From Przewalskia tangutica (taxonomy: Eukaryota > Streptophyta > Magnoliopsida > Solanales > Solanaceae), in NCBI GenBank assembly GCA_029844215.1, contig CM056736.1, positions 55,303,562-55,367,561 on the forward strand: DNA of 64,000 nt, written 5' to 3'. The notes below the pieces were generated by a model, which was not told where the DNA came from, ran no database searches, and saw only the letters and a list, made by a program, of their open reading frames with translations. Each line of letters starts with the position of its first letter. The stretch's first letter is position 1. Below are positions 44,194 through 57,777 of this stretch, piece after piece. The position numbers and the translations under genes are program-made.

Positions 44194-47018
44194 TGTTACA
44201 CCCCGTAATTCAAGGACATGTTTAAGAGAATGTAAGTAAGGAACACAAGACTTGAAAAGGGTACGAAAGGAAGAATTGTTTTTCCGACGGAAAATCTTCC
44301 GAACGTCGGAAAGGAAAAATGTTCGTTGAAAGAATTGGATTCTCAAAATGCATTAATTGAGGATTATGGAATGTATTATCATTATGGAAATTTATTTTTA
44401 CGGATTTGGTCACGTGGGGCCCACCCGAGGAATTTTACGTTTTGCGGGACCCACGAGGGTTACGGAATTTTATGGACGAATGGGAGGGCGACACGTGCCC
44501 CCCCCCCCCCACCCACATGGCTTGGTCGAATTAATGCAAGGGCAAAATGGTCATTTGACCATTGTGAAGATGAGCATGTCTTGCTAGGCTAGAGCTTGAC
44601 ATTGTTGACTAAGTCAAGGGCCACTTGGCTTGATCTCTTCCCTCCAAACTTTACAAGTGTTATGATCTAGACCCTCCAATGTATTATATAAGCACACTAG
44701 TAGCAAGACTTGTCTTCCAACACTTAGAAAAAAAATCACAACACCTTGTTCTTCAACATTGAGCTCTCGGGTTTGCTCCTTTTGAGCAATGAAATATTTT
44801 CGTTTGTGGTTATTTAGCCACAAGACTTTAACCCAAGGTCCCTAAGGGTATTGTAAGGATATCTCAATAGAAAGATTTAGGAAAAATCGCATTTTTACGT
44901 TAGTCGCAAGGCGGAAACCCAAGGTGTTCTTCCACTTTGAAGTTGGAAATAGAAGAGGAGTTTTTCACAAGCTTCTAAGGGTTGCAAATAGCGGATTGGA
45001 ACGTCAAGAAAAGGAGTTGGAGTTGCTAAGGATCGACTTAGGATTTTGGATCATTTTGAGCTTAAGGAGGTAATAATCTCCGTCTTGCTATTATAATTCA
45101 AGATTTCATGTTGTAGTAGCTAGAAATGATCATGTGGATTATATTATGAAGAATGATATGTGTTATGGAATATTTGGATGGAATCCGAAAGTTGCATGAT
45201 TTAGCCTTTAAGTTTGTAATTCAATTTAGTTACTAGTTTAGTCGTCGCATGTTATTTAAAGAGTTGATTAAGGTGGTTATAATTGCTAAGTTGTTTATGA
45301 CTATATAACATGTTAGACCTAAGAATTTGGATTGAAAAGGAATTGGAAAGGTTGATAAGTTGTTGCACCTTTTGGCCGAAATTTGGCATTTGTATTGTGG
45401 ACTAGTTGGTATTAATTGTGGGGCGGAATTTTACACGTCTTGTAGGCGTGTAATCCCCTTTGATTGGTTGTTGTTTTGAGCCTTAAATGTAGCGTGTTTG
45501 GTTATTGAATTCGGCCTTGAAAAAGGTGGCAAAGTATGTAGAAACAAAGGAAGTGTTGTCCGATTTTTCGTAGAATTTAGTGACTTTGCACTTAGAATAT
45601 TCTACGTTCGAAGCTAGAGGTTAATGGACGTGTTATGGCCATTATAGGTTGAAGTACTAAGTATAGTGTATTCTACTTGAAGGATGGGATAGCTATCAAG
45701 GTTGAAGTACTTCGGAGCATTTTGTTAATTGTCGATAATCATCGCGAGGTATGTGAACCTCTTCCTTCTTTTGACATGATTCTATGTATGGAATATACAT
45801 GTAGTACTATTTCATGATTCCTTCTACTCTTAGAAGTTAAGAGGTATGTATGTTGATTTACTCTACGTAAAGGTTATGTGTAAGTTATCCTAAGTTCTTA
45901 CCAAGTATTTTGGGGGATGTTGGTAAGAGTCGTTAGGAGGTATTTGGAGCCAAGTTGACTTGGCTAAGTTACGGCACAAATGAGAATAAGTATCGAACAA
46001 GCCACTGCAACGTTAATAAAGGAAAATGTAATGGCAATAAATTAAGTTAAAATGAGTAGAATTCTCCATCTGCATAGAAGCTAAGATAAGACAAAATTGT
46101 ATTACATTTTCTAGATCATGGCTACTTGATTAAAATCGTTATAAATAAGTATAACATATTCACACATATAAGGCATATGTTGCTTAATTTAAAGAGTTTA
46201 CGTTATGAAGTGTTAAGACTATGAACTACGAAACTTGATTCTAAAAGATAAGAGACTTGAAGTATTTTGAAAGTATACGATACTTGGTTTTCGAAAGTAT
46301 AAGTCTCTTGGTTATAAAAAGAATGTATTTACCTAAAGTATAAAGTTAGTATAACGACTTTATGGGAAGTGGGTTATAATAGCTTTATGGAAAGTTAAAA
46401 GAGTGGTTTACTCTAAGTAATGATAAATGTTTTGAAATAAAGAAAGACAAATGGATTTAAAAGCATCAATTGCTTAAGTTTTAAGGAAAGAAGTCACTTG
46501 ATTTAGAAGCCGAAAAATGTATTTCTAAAAGTGTAGTGACTTTGGTAAAATGTAAACAACCCTTGATACTACGGGTATTAGTATCTTGAGGTTTTATATG
46601 AAAAGGAGTCGTTTGAAAAGAATGTAAGCACGTAGTACTTTGGGTTAAATTCCCGGATTTTTATGTGTGAAACGAAAGTGCCATGAGTTTATAAAAATGG
46701 AAGTCTAAAGGTTTAATGAACTTTCCTATGTTTGCTTGTGATAGCTTTGAGTGCAAGTATTATATGTTTACGTTGTCGTGACTCTCAGTTGGAGGGTCGG
46801 CTGTCTTGTTGTAAGTTTACTTGGACATACCGACAGTGATGTGGGATTCCACGGGTATGCTTCCATTATGATTGATCCTTGGACATGCTTATACGATGTG
46901 GGATTCCGGGGCATGTGACCAGGAGGCGGGTTAGATTCCCGGATTTGTTTTATTACCCATGGTCATGCTTATACGATGAGGGATTCCGGGGCATGCGGCC
47001 ATGCTATGTATGACTATT
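44194..47018 (+). repeat. Family 4 3' LTR, first part
   Basis: Starts TGTTACACCCCGTAA and follows the 5' LTR (38291 onward) closely until CTATT at 47014-47018, where the family 5 element is inserted. The LTR resumes at 56326. Confidence 0.92.
47014..47018. repeat. Target-site duplication (left) of the family 5 element
   Basis: CTATT, repeated exactly at 56321-56325. The uninterrupted 5' LTR reads GACTATTACTCCATGG at about 41098. Confidence 0.95.
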
Positions 47019-50000
47019 TGTCACGACCCGAACCGGGGCCCGTGACTGGTGCCTTACCCCGGGCACCCTAGTGATACAACATCAGAGAAAATCAGCGGAA
47101 CATAAAGCATAAATATGAAACAAGAGACATGATAAATAAAAGCAAATAGGCCAACCAAAACGGTTGCCTTCCAACATATATATATAAACATTTGAACAGT
47201 TACAATCCTTACACCCTGCCCACAACAGTGCTACAGACCTCTAAGATTTATACAACAACTATGACGGGACAGGGCCACATACCTGAACGTACAAGAACTT
47301 ACGGACTCGGGGTAACATACCAAAGATAAGCCTCGACGAAGCGGAGCTTCCCAAAATGAAATGAGATCCTAGCGGGGATCGGCGGTAGATGTACTTCTAC
47401 TGCGGCATGAACGCAGAAGGAGGTCGATCTAACGGTACCAAGTATGTGAAAGCGTAAAATACGTAAATGAAATCATAATAGTCTATAAGCGGGAAGCGGT
47501 ATGATAACCAAACTACGATACACACGCACATGATTATATCAATTCGGTCTCACGCCCACAACATCAATCACGCGTGGAGTACGCCCTCATTGCCGGCGAT
47601 CTATTATATGATAACAACAAGACATCAATCCAACTGGGAGCATACGCTTGCGCTACGCATCGTGTCAGTATGTCCAAAGGTAACAAATAAGACAACATTA
47701 CAATTGGAAGCATACCCGTGCGCTACGAATCGTGTCAGTAGGTCCAAAGGGAAACAATAAGACGGCATTCCAAATGGAAGCATACACGTGCGCTACGCGT
47801 CGTGTCGATATGTCCAAAGGAAACAATAAGACAACAAGCGGTAATCAAAGTGGAAGCATGCGATGCGCTACGCGTCGTGTCGATATGTCCAAAGCGATTA
47901 ACAAAGTAACACTATCAGCGAGAACGTGCTGTGGAATTTATCGTCGCTGCCGATCACGTCCAGTAAGTTCTCAACAAGTCAACCGACCCTCCATCGAGAG
48001 GCGGTAGTATAGAAACACAATTCTTGCACAACAAAGGCTATCACAACAAGCATAGGCAAGTTTCACAACAGCAAGCATAGGCAAGTTTCACAACAACAAG
48101 AATAGGCAAGTTTCACAACAACAAGCATAGTTTATACACAACTCGAAGTACTTTCATTTTATGCCCAAGTCAGGGTTTTAACCTAAAGTACTACGTCGTT
48201 AAATTCCTTTTAAAGAGATCTATTCCTTTTATAAAAGTCACCCGATACGTAGTATAAAAATAGAGTGACTTATATTTTTAAGTAAACCAAAAACAACTTC
48301 CATACTTTCCTTTTAAAACCAAATTAAGGCAACACCATGCCTTCTTTTTGACAAAACACTTCTCTTTTTAAAGTCAAGTTACCATTAAAACCAATGATAA
48401 AACCTTTCTTTTGTTTTCATAAAGTCATTATAACACCTTATGTTTTAAACCATTTTAAGACAACACAATGCCTTTCTTTTCCCTAAAGTTCGGTTTGCCT
48501 AATTTTAATTACACAAGTGTCTTTTTTTGAAAAGTTTCATAGTTCAATGTCTTAATCTCTTTTAAAACAATTGAGTAACATATGCCATAGGCGAGTAGGT
48601 TATTCTTGTTCATAATCAATCTTATTAAGCGACCATGATCTAGAAAATGTAATATCATTTTGTCTCATCTTAGCTTCATGCGGATGGAGGTTTCTCTTGG
48701 TTTTAATAATACTTAATTATTCAATACATTTTCCTTTATTAACTGCGGTGGTTTGTCGATACGTTACGATTTCCGAAATCAGTAAAACATTATTCCTTTC
48801 AAAAACCAAGTACTCATTACTCACGAATGAGGTTTCACACAAACATCCATATTAAGTCAAGTCTCTTATCTTTTAAGAATAAGTCTCTTAACTTCTAAAC
48901 CATTAAACCATTCTTTTTATCTTTCTTAAGACGTTACACCTAACTTCTCATAAAGCTGGTATAACTCTTATGTTTTCAAGCCAAGTATACACTTCTTTCA
49001 AAAAGGTTTCTTAATCTTTTAGAATACTTCAAGGTTCTTTATTATCACACATCAAGTCGGTTATAAGTCAAATCAGTTATCTTTTTAAAAAAACCACAAA
49101 GCATTTCTCATTTACATAGAGCTGTTATAACCAACTTCCCATAAAGCCGTTATAACACTTTATGTTTAAAAACAATCAAATACATTTAACACGTATCGTC
49201 TACCGTACTACATAGTTATACACATATCATGCTAGACAGATAAGAAGAGGTTCACATACCTCGCGACGATTATCGACTAATAGCAAAACGCTCGATACCT
49301 CAAACCGTCGGCTACACTCTAAGCCAAGCGGATCACTCCACACGTAGTACTACAACCTATAGAGGCCACAAGGCACCTATTAATATCTTTAGATCGGCGT
49401 AGAATATTCTCGAGAAAATTGGCAAAGACTCCCGCAACGGCGTAATTCTCCTCTCTATCGGTGGCTACCAAGCCAACCGGGGTTTACGTTTAACCGGGCG
49501 TGTACAATTCTATTTCACGATAATGCTATACAAGTCTCTTGTAATACGGTCCTAAGTAATTCTGATTCGGTTCTCATCTTAAAGTTAGAGCTTAAGTCGC
49601 AAGACATTGTCGTAAGTATTATTCAGCTTAAGTCAAAAGACATTGCCCACAACTATGTTCAATTCTATATATAGTATACCTTAACTATATATTCCAACAA
49701 CATGTAGTTTCCAATTACAACGAAGGTTAAGAGTGCTTACCTCGATAAGCCCAAAATTATCCAAGTTATAAGTCGATCTGAGCAAGGTTTAGCTCCTACT
49801 CAGTGCGCTCCAACACGCTCCAAACAACCGCCAGAAGTTCTTACCAACTTCTACTTAACACTTCAACCGACTACGAAGGTTTTCCTTAGGGTTTCGTTTA
49901 GTGGCTAAAGGAAGTATAATAGTATTTGGGCGTTTGTAGAAGTGTCACCTTGGGAATAGTACAAGGTATTTGGGCAGTATTTGGGCATTATAACAATACT

Positions 50001-50609
50001 TGGAGAGTATTTCTATACCACAAAGGGGGTATTTATACGAGACAACTAGGCTAGGGGTACCTCGGCGAGGCTTGAGGGGAGGGTGTGGTGGCTCGGCCAA
50101 GCTCAACTAGGAGGGGGGGAGAGGGACGAAAAGCTCACACTAAGAGGGGGGAGGATTTTTAACACTTAGAACAATTTAGGATGAAGAAGTTCATCAACTT
50201 AGAGGGGTATTTATAGGTCAAGCCATGGCCAACCAATGGCCAAGATCACTCCAAGTGTTAGGCAAGTGTAGGGCTAGGATTAAGCCATGTGCACCTTATC
50301 CATCTACCACACAACTTGCACAAAATATCCTACCTAACCATGCCACCTATTCGGCCAAGCATTACCGCCCACACTCCTCCAATGTGAGGTGACACATGTC
50401 ACCCTCCCGTTGGTCCAACATGTTTTCTCTCGGAAAAATCCGCAAAAATTAGAAATGACATAGCCGAATTTTCCCTTCGCAAGTTTAGTAAAGCGTTTAG
50501 TCAAAACGACTCCTTTCGGCACTTGTGCCTAAATTTGAAACTTGTCAATTCTTAAGGCAAAATTTAATCGTGCGCCTCACGTACATACTGCGGAAATACG
50601 GGTATAACA
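47019..50609 (-). repeat. Family 5 3' LTR
   Basis: Runs from TGTCACGACCCG to GGGTATAACA. It contains the tandem repeat at 47630-47905, a short CAAGCATAGGCAAGTTTCAC repeat near 48040-48130, and a TATA box (TATAAATA in sense, 50208-50215). Its last part resembles the family 1 LTR start, so families 1, 3 and 5 are related. Confidence 0.92.
47630..47905 (-). repeat. LTR tandem repeat of about 70 bp in family 5
   Basis: GCTACGCATCGTGTCAGTAT and variants recur near 47652, 47722, 47792 and 47873, each followed by GTCCAAAG and AACAATAAGACAAC. The sister array in the other LTR is at 53370-53640. Confidence 0.88.
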
Positions 50610-51375
50610 TTCTCCTCGTAGAAACATTCGTCCCGAATGTTCCTTCTCAGTGGATTACGAAGAAGATCTTCTAACAAGTTGCCAACGCCACGCCTGGCCA
50701 CGAACTAACACACATTCTCTTCCTTCCTTACTCGTCGTGCCCTCCTCGAACACTTGAACTCTTCTAGTATACGCACCATACTTCAGTCATTGCTTCAGTT
50801 TCCAATACTTTGGAGTCACAACCTCCAAACTTGGTCATCTTACTAGCTTTACTTTCCTCTAAGGCCATTCCCGGCCTTCACGAACCGATTCTGGTCGAAC
50901 ATATCCACAAACTCATACGATGGTCATCTAAACTTGGGCTAGCACCCTCGTGACCCTACCACTGGCGGGACCACCCGAGTGACCCAGCGCCGAAGCGCCG
51001 CGGGTTGGCCCTCAACATAGCCCAACCCGACCCACTTAACGCATCACGCTCTTGTTCCGATCCGGAACAATCTTACCTCTGGTCATGAAAGCTACCACTT
51101 CCATTGCACACTACCGGGGACTTTATCACACAAAAGCGTTCTAGGCAAAAAAATGCACTCAGACAAGGATCACTTGCAAAATCTGGTACTCAAGGCGGCG
51201 CACATCTAAGGTCTCAATTGTAATATTCTAAGGTTCATCATTTTCTCACCTCAAGCTTACCCTTCTCACTAACGGGTTCTACATCACGTTTTAGCACAAA
51301 GCTATCCGAACATAACACTAAACACATCATCACAACATCAATACATACAAAACTCTAGAGGTTAAGGATATACGA
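50610..51375 (-). other. Non-pol internal region of family 5 element
   Basis: Holds the sense-strand polypurine tract and palindrome (50610-50645) and the block shared with families 2, 3 and 4 (about 50720-50960). The best frame of that block reads YEFVDMFDQNRFVKAGNGL. No RT, RNase H or integrase motif is visible. Confidence 0.6.
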
Positions 51376-52575
51376 AAATAGGCGATTCGGAGGACCGCTA
51401 AGCGGGAACTTCCACCGCGACCTCTAGTGGCCCGGTGTATGAACATCTGCCTTGCTATGGAAGGTGAAGAACCATAACCGATCCGTAGTGCGTGCTATCC
51501 TACCAGCGCTACCCGGTCGGACAATTTCTCCCAAAATGGCCTGCTGTCGCATGTAAAACAAACTCCGGACTAGCACGACACTCCCACGTGGAGTCTACCA
51601 CGGCCAGTCCTGTGAGGTAGGGGTGGCTTGGTGGTTAACACCCTGCTCTCGAAAATCTGAACCCTTGGAGCCACGACCGCTCACGAAAACTCTGGACGCT
51701 CTGAAGATTGTAGAGGACCACTGCATCTTGGCGGAGGCACATAACTAGTCTGGCTTTGAGGCGATGCGCCTCGAAAATCACCAAAGGACCTGCGATTCGG
51801 CCTCTTCTGCGACTTTGGTCATTCGTCGATTTCTCCGCTCCTGCCTCCAGTGCATAAACTGCGTGCGGGCGATGTCCATGTCGGTGAAGAGCTACACGAA
51901 CAACTCTGCTAGGTAATCATCGAGCCTGTAACATATCGGTGGACTCGATCCTCCATACTAGCTACTAATGCGAGGGACGTCTGGGCGATGAGTCGAACTC
52001 CACATTGTACTCCCGCACCGTACGCCCGTTCTGCCGCAACACCAAAAATCTGTCGGCCCGAGCCCTCCTCATCTGTGGCGGCAAGAAGTGTGCAAGAAAT
52101 GCCTTTGAGAACTCGTCCCATAAAGCCGGAAGTGCATTCTCTCCCCGGGATAGCTCGCGAATCAAACCAATCGACTGCGGTATCACGCAGCCGATGCGAA
52201 CCCAGGTGCACTGACTCGGTCTCCGAGGCCTTGATCACTCTCATGATCCGCTGTAACTGCCGGATGAACTCCTGCGGATCATCCTCAGGCCTCGACCCAT
52301 AAAACTCTGGCGGGTTACACCTCAGAAAATCCCGTAGTCTCAAACTGTCTGCTCGGGGTTGAACTACGGGTGCTCTTGGGGCCAGGCTGCTGCGTCGGCT
52401 TATCCTCAAGTCGGCCTGACCACGGCCATTAATCGGGCCCGTCTCGCGTAACCCGTCTCCTGCGCGGCTGTAGGGTGGAGGCTCAGTCTTGTGGTCTCTG
52501 TAGAGGCTGCATTTGCTCTACTCGTATCTCCTCTCTTTGCCTTGCCTTACGAGCCGGGTTGCCTTGCGGAGGCAT
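51376..52575 (-). pseudogene. Family 5 gag (frameshifted)
   Basis: Gag remnant read leftwards from an ATG at 52573-52575 in the same MPPR-type context as the other gags. The best-preserved part is a 166-codon open piece at 52409-51909. It contains SLRLRDFLRCNPPEFYGSRPEDDPQEFIRQLQR-type capsid sequence, IKASETESVHLGSHRLRDTAVDWF and SMEDRVHRYV. Short quotations aside, this order matches the gags of families 1 and 3. The zinc-knuckle region at about 51640-51520 is badly broken: no intact CX2CX4HX4C could be read. No protease follows. Confidence 0.83.
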
Positions 52576-52761
52576 AAGCGGTAAAAAGCGAGATCGTCGG
52601 AGGGTCCAACTTACAACACGGCTCTAAGGCACGATCTCGGAATGAGAAGAATGAAACTAATCCTAAATGTCCTATAGCCTCACGATTATAGATGTGGTGC
52701 ACACACCGATAATCAAGACTCTACTACTAGACGGTCTGTAGACACTTTCAGAGGATTAAGC

Positions 52762-52773
52762 GCTCTGATACCA
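52762..52773 (-). promoter_or_regulatory. Primer-binding site (initiator Met tRNA)
   Basis: GCTCTGATACCA, the reverse complement of TGGTATCAGAGC, lies three bases left of the 5' LTR at 52777. Confidence 0.94.
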
Positions 52774-52776
52774 CTT

Positions 52777-55700
52777 TGTCACGACCGACCGGGGCGTGGT
52801 AGTGCCTACCGGGCACCCTAGTGATACAACATCGAGAAAATCGTGAAACATAAAGCATAAATATGAAACAAGAGACATGATAAATAAAGCAAATAGGCGA
52901 CCAAAGCGGTTGCCTTCCAACATATATATAAGCATTTGAGCGATTACAATCCTTACACTGCCACTTAACAGTCTGCTGGACCTCTAAGATTTATCTGACA
53001 ACTATGGCCATGACGGGGCCCGCCATACCACGAGCGTACAAGAACTTACGGACTCGGGATAACATACCAAAGATAAGCCTCGGCGAAGCGGAGCTTCCCA
53101 AGCTGAAATGAGATCCTAGCGCGAGGATCGGCGGTAGATGTACTTACTGCGGCGTGAGCGGCCCGAAGAGTCGATCTGGCCAGTACCAAGTATGTGAAGC
53201 GTAAAATCGTAAATGAAATCATAATAGTCTATAAGCGGGAGGCGGTATGATAACCAAACTACGATACACACACATATGATTATATCAATTGGTCTCGCGC
53301 CAACATCAATCACGCGTGGAGTACCTTCGCCGGCTGCCGCGATCATGATATGATAACAACAAGGCGGCAATCCAAATGGGAGCATACGTGCGCTACGCGT
53401 CGTGTCGGTATGTCCAGGAACAAATAAGACAACTTTCCAAATGGAAGCATGCGTGCGCTACGCGTCGTGTCGATGAGTCGAAGAAACGATAAGGCGGCAT
53501 TCCAAATGGAAGCATGCGTGCTACGCATCGTCGTGTCAGTATGTCCAAGGGAAACAATAAGACAACAAGGCGGTAATCAAAGTGGAAGCATACCCGTGCG
53601 CTACGCATCGTGTCAGTATGTCCAAAGCGATTAACAAAAGTAACACTATCAGCGAGGCGTGCGTGGAATTTATCGTCGCTGCCGATCACGTCCAGTAAGT
53701 TCTCAACAAGTCAACCGACCCTCCATGAGAGACGCTCTAGTATAGAAACACAATACATGCACAACAAAGGCTATCACAACAAGCATAGGCAAGTTTCACA
53801 AAAACAAGCATAGTCAAGTTTAACAACAACAAGCATAGGCAAGTTTATACACAACTCGAAGTACTTTCATTTTATGCCCAAGTTCCGGGTTTTAACCCTA
53901 AAGTACTACGTACGTTAAATTCCTTTTAAAGAGATCTATTCCTTTTATAAAAGTCACCCGATAACCGTAGTATAAAAATAGAGTGACTTATATTTTTTAA
54001 GTAAACCAAAAACAACTTGCATACTTTCCTTTTTAAAACCAAATTAAATGACACCATGCCTTCTTTTTGACAAAACACTTCTCTTTTTAAAGTCAAGTTA
54101 CCACATTAAAACCAATGATAAAACCTTTCTTTTGTTTTCATAAAGCATTATAACACCTTATGTTTTAAACCATTTTAAGACAACACAATGCCTTTCTTTT
54201 CCCTAAAGTTCGGTTTGCCTAATTTGAATTACACAAGTCTCTTTTTTGAAAAGTTTCATAGTTCAATGTCTTAATCTCTTTTAAAACAATTGAGTAACAT
54301 ATGCCATAGGCGAGTAGGTTATTCTTGTTCATAATCAATCTTATTAAGCAGCCATGATCTAGAAAATGTAATATCATTTTGTCTCATCTTAGCTTATGCG
54401 GATGGAGGTTTCTACTGGTTTTAATAATACTTAATTATTCAATACATTTTCCTTTATTAACGCTGCAGTGGTTTGTCGATACACATTCTGATTTCCGAAA
54501 TCAGTAAAACATTATTCCTTTCAAAAACCAAGTACTCATTACTCACGAATGAGGTTTCACACAAACATCCATATTAAGTCAAGTCTCTTATCTTTTAAGA
54601 ATAAGTCTCTTAACTTCTAAACCATTAAACCATTCTTTTTATCTTTCTTAAGACGTTACACCTAACTTCTCATAAAGCTGGTATAACTCTTATGTTTTCA
54701 AGCCAAGTATACACTTCTTTCAAAAGGTTTCTTAATCTTTTAGAATACTTCAGGTTCTTTATTATCACACATCAAGTCGGTTATAAGTCAAATCGGTTAT
54801 CTTTTTTAAAAAACCACAAAGCATTTCTCATTTACATAGAGTTGTTATAACTTGACTTCCCATAAAGTCGTTATAACACTTTATGTTTAAAAACAATCAA
54901 ATACATTTAACACGTATGCGTCTACCGTACTACATAGTTATACACATATCATGCTAGAAACAGATAAGAAGAGGTTCACATACCTCGCGGCGATTATCGA
55001 CTAATAGCAAAACGCTCGATACCTCAAACCGTCGGCTACACTCTAAGCCAGCGGATCACTCCACACGTAGTACTACAACCTATAGAGGCCACAAGGCACC
55101 TATTAATATCTTTAGATCGGCGTAGAATATTCTACGAAAATTCGAAGCACTCTCATGGCAGCGTAATTCTCCTCTACATCGGTAGGCTACCAAGCCAACC
55201 GGGGGGTTTACGTTTAACCGGACGTGAACAATTCTATTTCACAGTAAAGCTATACAAGTCTCTGTCTGATCCTAAGTAATTCTGATTCGGTTCATCTTAA
55301 AGTTCGGGCTTAAGTCGCGAAGACATTGCAGTAAGTATTATTCGAGCTTAAGTCAAAAGACATTGCCGAACAACTATGTTCATTTCTATATATAGTATAC
55401 CTTAACTATATATTCCAACAACATGTAGTTTCCAATTACAACAGAAGGTTAAGAGTGCTTAACTCGATAAGCCCAAAATTATCCAAGTTATAAGTCGATC
55501 CTGAGCAAGGTTTAGCTCTACTCCGTGCGCTCAACACGCTCCAAACAACCCCAGAAGTTCTTACCAACTTAACACTTCAACCGACTCTGAAGGTTTTCCT
55601 TAGGGTTTCGTTTAGTGGCTAAAGGAAGTATAATAGTATTTGGGCTTTTGTATAAGTGTAACCTTGGGAATACTACAAGGTATTTGGGCAGTATTTGGGC

Positions 55701-56320
55701 ATTATAACAATACTTGGAGAGTATTTCTATACCACAAAGGGGGTATTTATACGAGACAACTAGGCTGGGGGTACCCTCGGCGAGGCTTCATGAGGGGAGG
55801 GTGTGGTGGCTCTCGGCCAAGCTCAGTAGGAGGGGAGAGGGACGAAAAGCTCACACTAAGAGGGGAGGATTTTTAACACTTAGAACAATTTAGGATGAAG
55901 AAGTTCATCAACTTAGAGGGTATTTATAGGTCAAGCCATGGCGACCAATGGCGAATCACTCAGTGTTAGGCAAGTGTAGGGCTAGGATTAAGCCATGTGC
56001 ACCTTATCCATCTACCACACAACTTGCACAAAATATCCTACCTAACCATGCCACCTATTCGGCCAAGCATTACCGCACACTCGTCGATGTGAGGGTGACA
56101 CATGTCACCCTCCGTTGGTCCAACATGTTTCGTCTCTCGGAAAAATCCGCAAAAATTAGAAATGACATAGCGAATTTTCCGCCCATGAAGTTTAGTAAAG
56201 CGTTTCGTCGAAAAAGCGACTCCTTTTCGGCACTTGTGCCTAAATTTGAAACTTGTCAATTCTTAAGGCAAAATTTAATCGTGCGCCTCGCGTACATACT
56301 GCGGAAATACGGGTATAACA
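52777..56320 (-). repeat. Family 5 5' LTR
   Basis: Runs from TGTCACGACCG to GGGTATAACA and is highly similar to 47019-50609 throughout. It contains the tandem repeat at 53370-53640 and the TATA box at 55921-55928. Its differences from the sister LTR are mainly CAG/CTG versus CG words. Confidence 0.92.
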
Positions 56321-56325
56321 CTATT
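56321..56325. repeat. Target-site duplication (right) of the family 5 element
   Basis: CTATT, an exact copy of 47014-47018. Confidence 0.95.
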
Positions 56326-57456
56326 ACTCCATGGGCTAGCTCACGTGAAGACATGTACCACGATGAGGATTAGGGGCATGTTATATTATCACTCCGTGGT
56401 CTAGCTCCCGTGAAGACTGCACCTACGATGAGGATTAGAGGGCACATTATGGCCATGCTTATACGATGAGGTATTAGGGGCATGCGGCCACGTTATATAT
56501 ATATATATGTTGTATATGTGTCTGTAAGCGGTGAGGTAGGATGCCACGGGCGCGTCACATGGTTATATGTTACACCTACGGCTGTCGGCAGTGATGTGGG
56601 ATTCCACGGGCAGGAGATATATATATATGTATTGTGTATGTGTACGCCGACAGTGAGGTAGGATGCCACGGGCGTGTCACATGGTTATATGCTACACTTA
56701 TGATTGTCGGCAGTGATGGGGGATTCCACGGGCACGCTTTGATATTTGTGTGACTTGATCGCGTCCCAGATTGGGCCGGGTAGTGTATGCGTCCCTCCAT
56801 AAAGGGCCGGATTATGTTATGAAAGATAAGTAAGTTATATGGTAATGAACTTGACGATTTTTCCTAAGTATGTACGTAAGAAAGTGACTATAACTTTTAT
56901 TGGAAAATGGGAAAAGATAATAAGGTACGATTAAGTTCACGAGATGGTAATGACACGATAGGATCTGGTATGTACCCTTTTTATACTTGCCCCTGTCATT
57001 CTTTATCTGATTATGATTTGTTCTTGTACCTTATTTTCCGTTCCATATTAAATTTTTGTTATCTGACCCCGCCGGCTGCGTTCATGTCCGCGAGTTTAGG
57101 TACCTGATTGTGGATCATGAGCTTAGGATCTGGTTCGGCATTTTTAGATGGCTCGATGTTAGGAGTTGTCATGGCTATGTATATTCGAAGTGCAGCGGGC
57201 CTTGTCCGTCATAGTATTTGTTCAAATCTTAGAAGTGCTGTATTCATCGTAGTTTGGGTAGCTAGAGTTGTTTTTACATTGTTAAACAGTGTAGACCCGT
57301 TTCGGGTAATTTTTATGTTATGGCAACCTTATAGGCTTCGCCTTGGTTTTTTTTTTTTTTTTAAAAAGAGTGTTATTTATCTTCCGCAGTTTATTATATT
57401 GTATGATTAGAAGGGTGCCCAGGTAGGGCACCGATCATGGCGAGTCGGTCGTGACA
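56326..57456 (+). repeat. Family 4 3' LTR, second part
   Basis: Continues the LTR interrupted at 47018 (ACTCCATGGGCTAGCTC) and ends GGTCGTGACA at the ATAAC duplication. The repeat island is contracted compared with the 5' LTR (about 415 against 950 bases). It ends with a T-run (57347-57362) and conserved end sequence. Confidence 0.92.
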
Positions 57457-57461
57457 ATAAC
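57457..57461. repeat. Target-site duplication (right) of the family 4 element
   Basis: ATAAC, an exact copy of 38286-38290. Family 2 gag resumes directly after it with CAACCG. Confidence 0.95.
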
Positions 57462-57777
57462 CAACCGTCACAGCCCTCTTACGATCTCTGCGTTGGCCTC
57501 TACCTCTATACACATGCATCTTGGCGAATAACTTCCTACGGTGAAGCCCATGCTGCTATCTTGGTCAATAACATAATTGCTTCCCTTATAACCCTATAGT
57601 CTTCCACTAACTGGGAAACTGGAGGCTCTGGTGCTGGGGCCTCATAACCTGGCGTAGAAGAACTCGTCGACTGCGGCACAACATCCGGTATACCCTGTGC
57701 ATGAGCCCTATCAACTCTGAGTCCATTGGTAGCTCCTCTTTGTTTGCCATACAGGCGTGTGGCCCTCGCGGAGGCAT
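57462..57777 (-). pseudogene. Family 2 gag, N-terminal part (first copy)
   Basis: The 5' portion of the gag gene whose 3' part is at 37791-38290. It starts at an ATG (57775-57777) in the MPPR-type context shared by all gags here. Several frameshifts interrupt it. Its left end (57462 onward) aligns with 32712-32829 and 63489-63588 and would be continuous with 38290 without the family 4 insertion. The capsid motif found in family 1 and 3 gags is not evident. The N-terminal segment between the ATG and the Gln/Arg-rich region is short, so this gag may have lost most of its capsid domain. Confidence 0.75.

Larger units (their letters stand above)
47019..56320 (-). mobile_element. Family 5 LTR element inserted in the family 4 3' LTR
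   Basis: A 9.3-kb minus-strand element: LTR 47019-50609, internal 50610-52776, LTR 52777-56320, flanked by a perfect CTATT duplication. The internal region carries gag remnants only. It is the youngest event at this site because it interrupts an element that itself interrupts family 2. Confidence 0.94.
38291..57456 (+). mobile_element. Family 4 LTR element inserted in family 2 gag
   Basis: Plus-strand element: 5' LTR 38291-42765, internal region 42766-44193, 3' LTR 44194-47018 plus 56326-57456. It is flanked by a perfect ATAAC duplication. Its internal region of 1.4 kb has a PBS, a polypurine tract and a protease remnant, but no recognisable gag, RT or integrase. It is non-autonomous as it stands, with LTRs three times longer than the interior. 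A family 5 element is nested in its 3' LTR. Confidence 0.92.

Noticed and set aside
44357..44592. Open frames at 38433-38687 and 44326-44592 repeated in both family 4 LTRs
   Set aside because: They are conserved only because the LTRs are copies. They include a C-run prone to length error and show no motif, and the solo family 2 LTR does not keep the frame.
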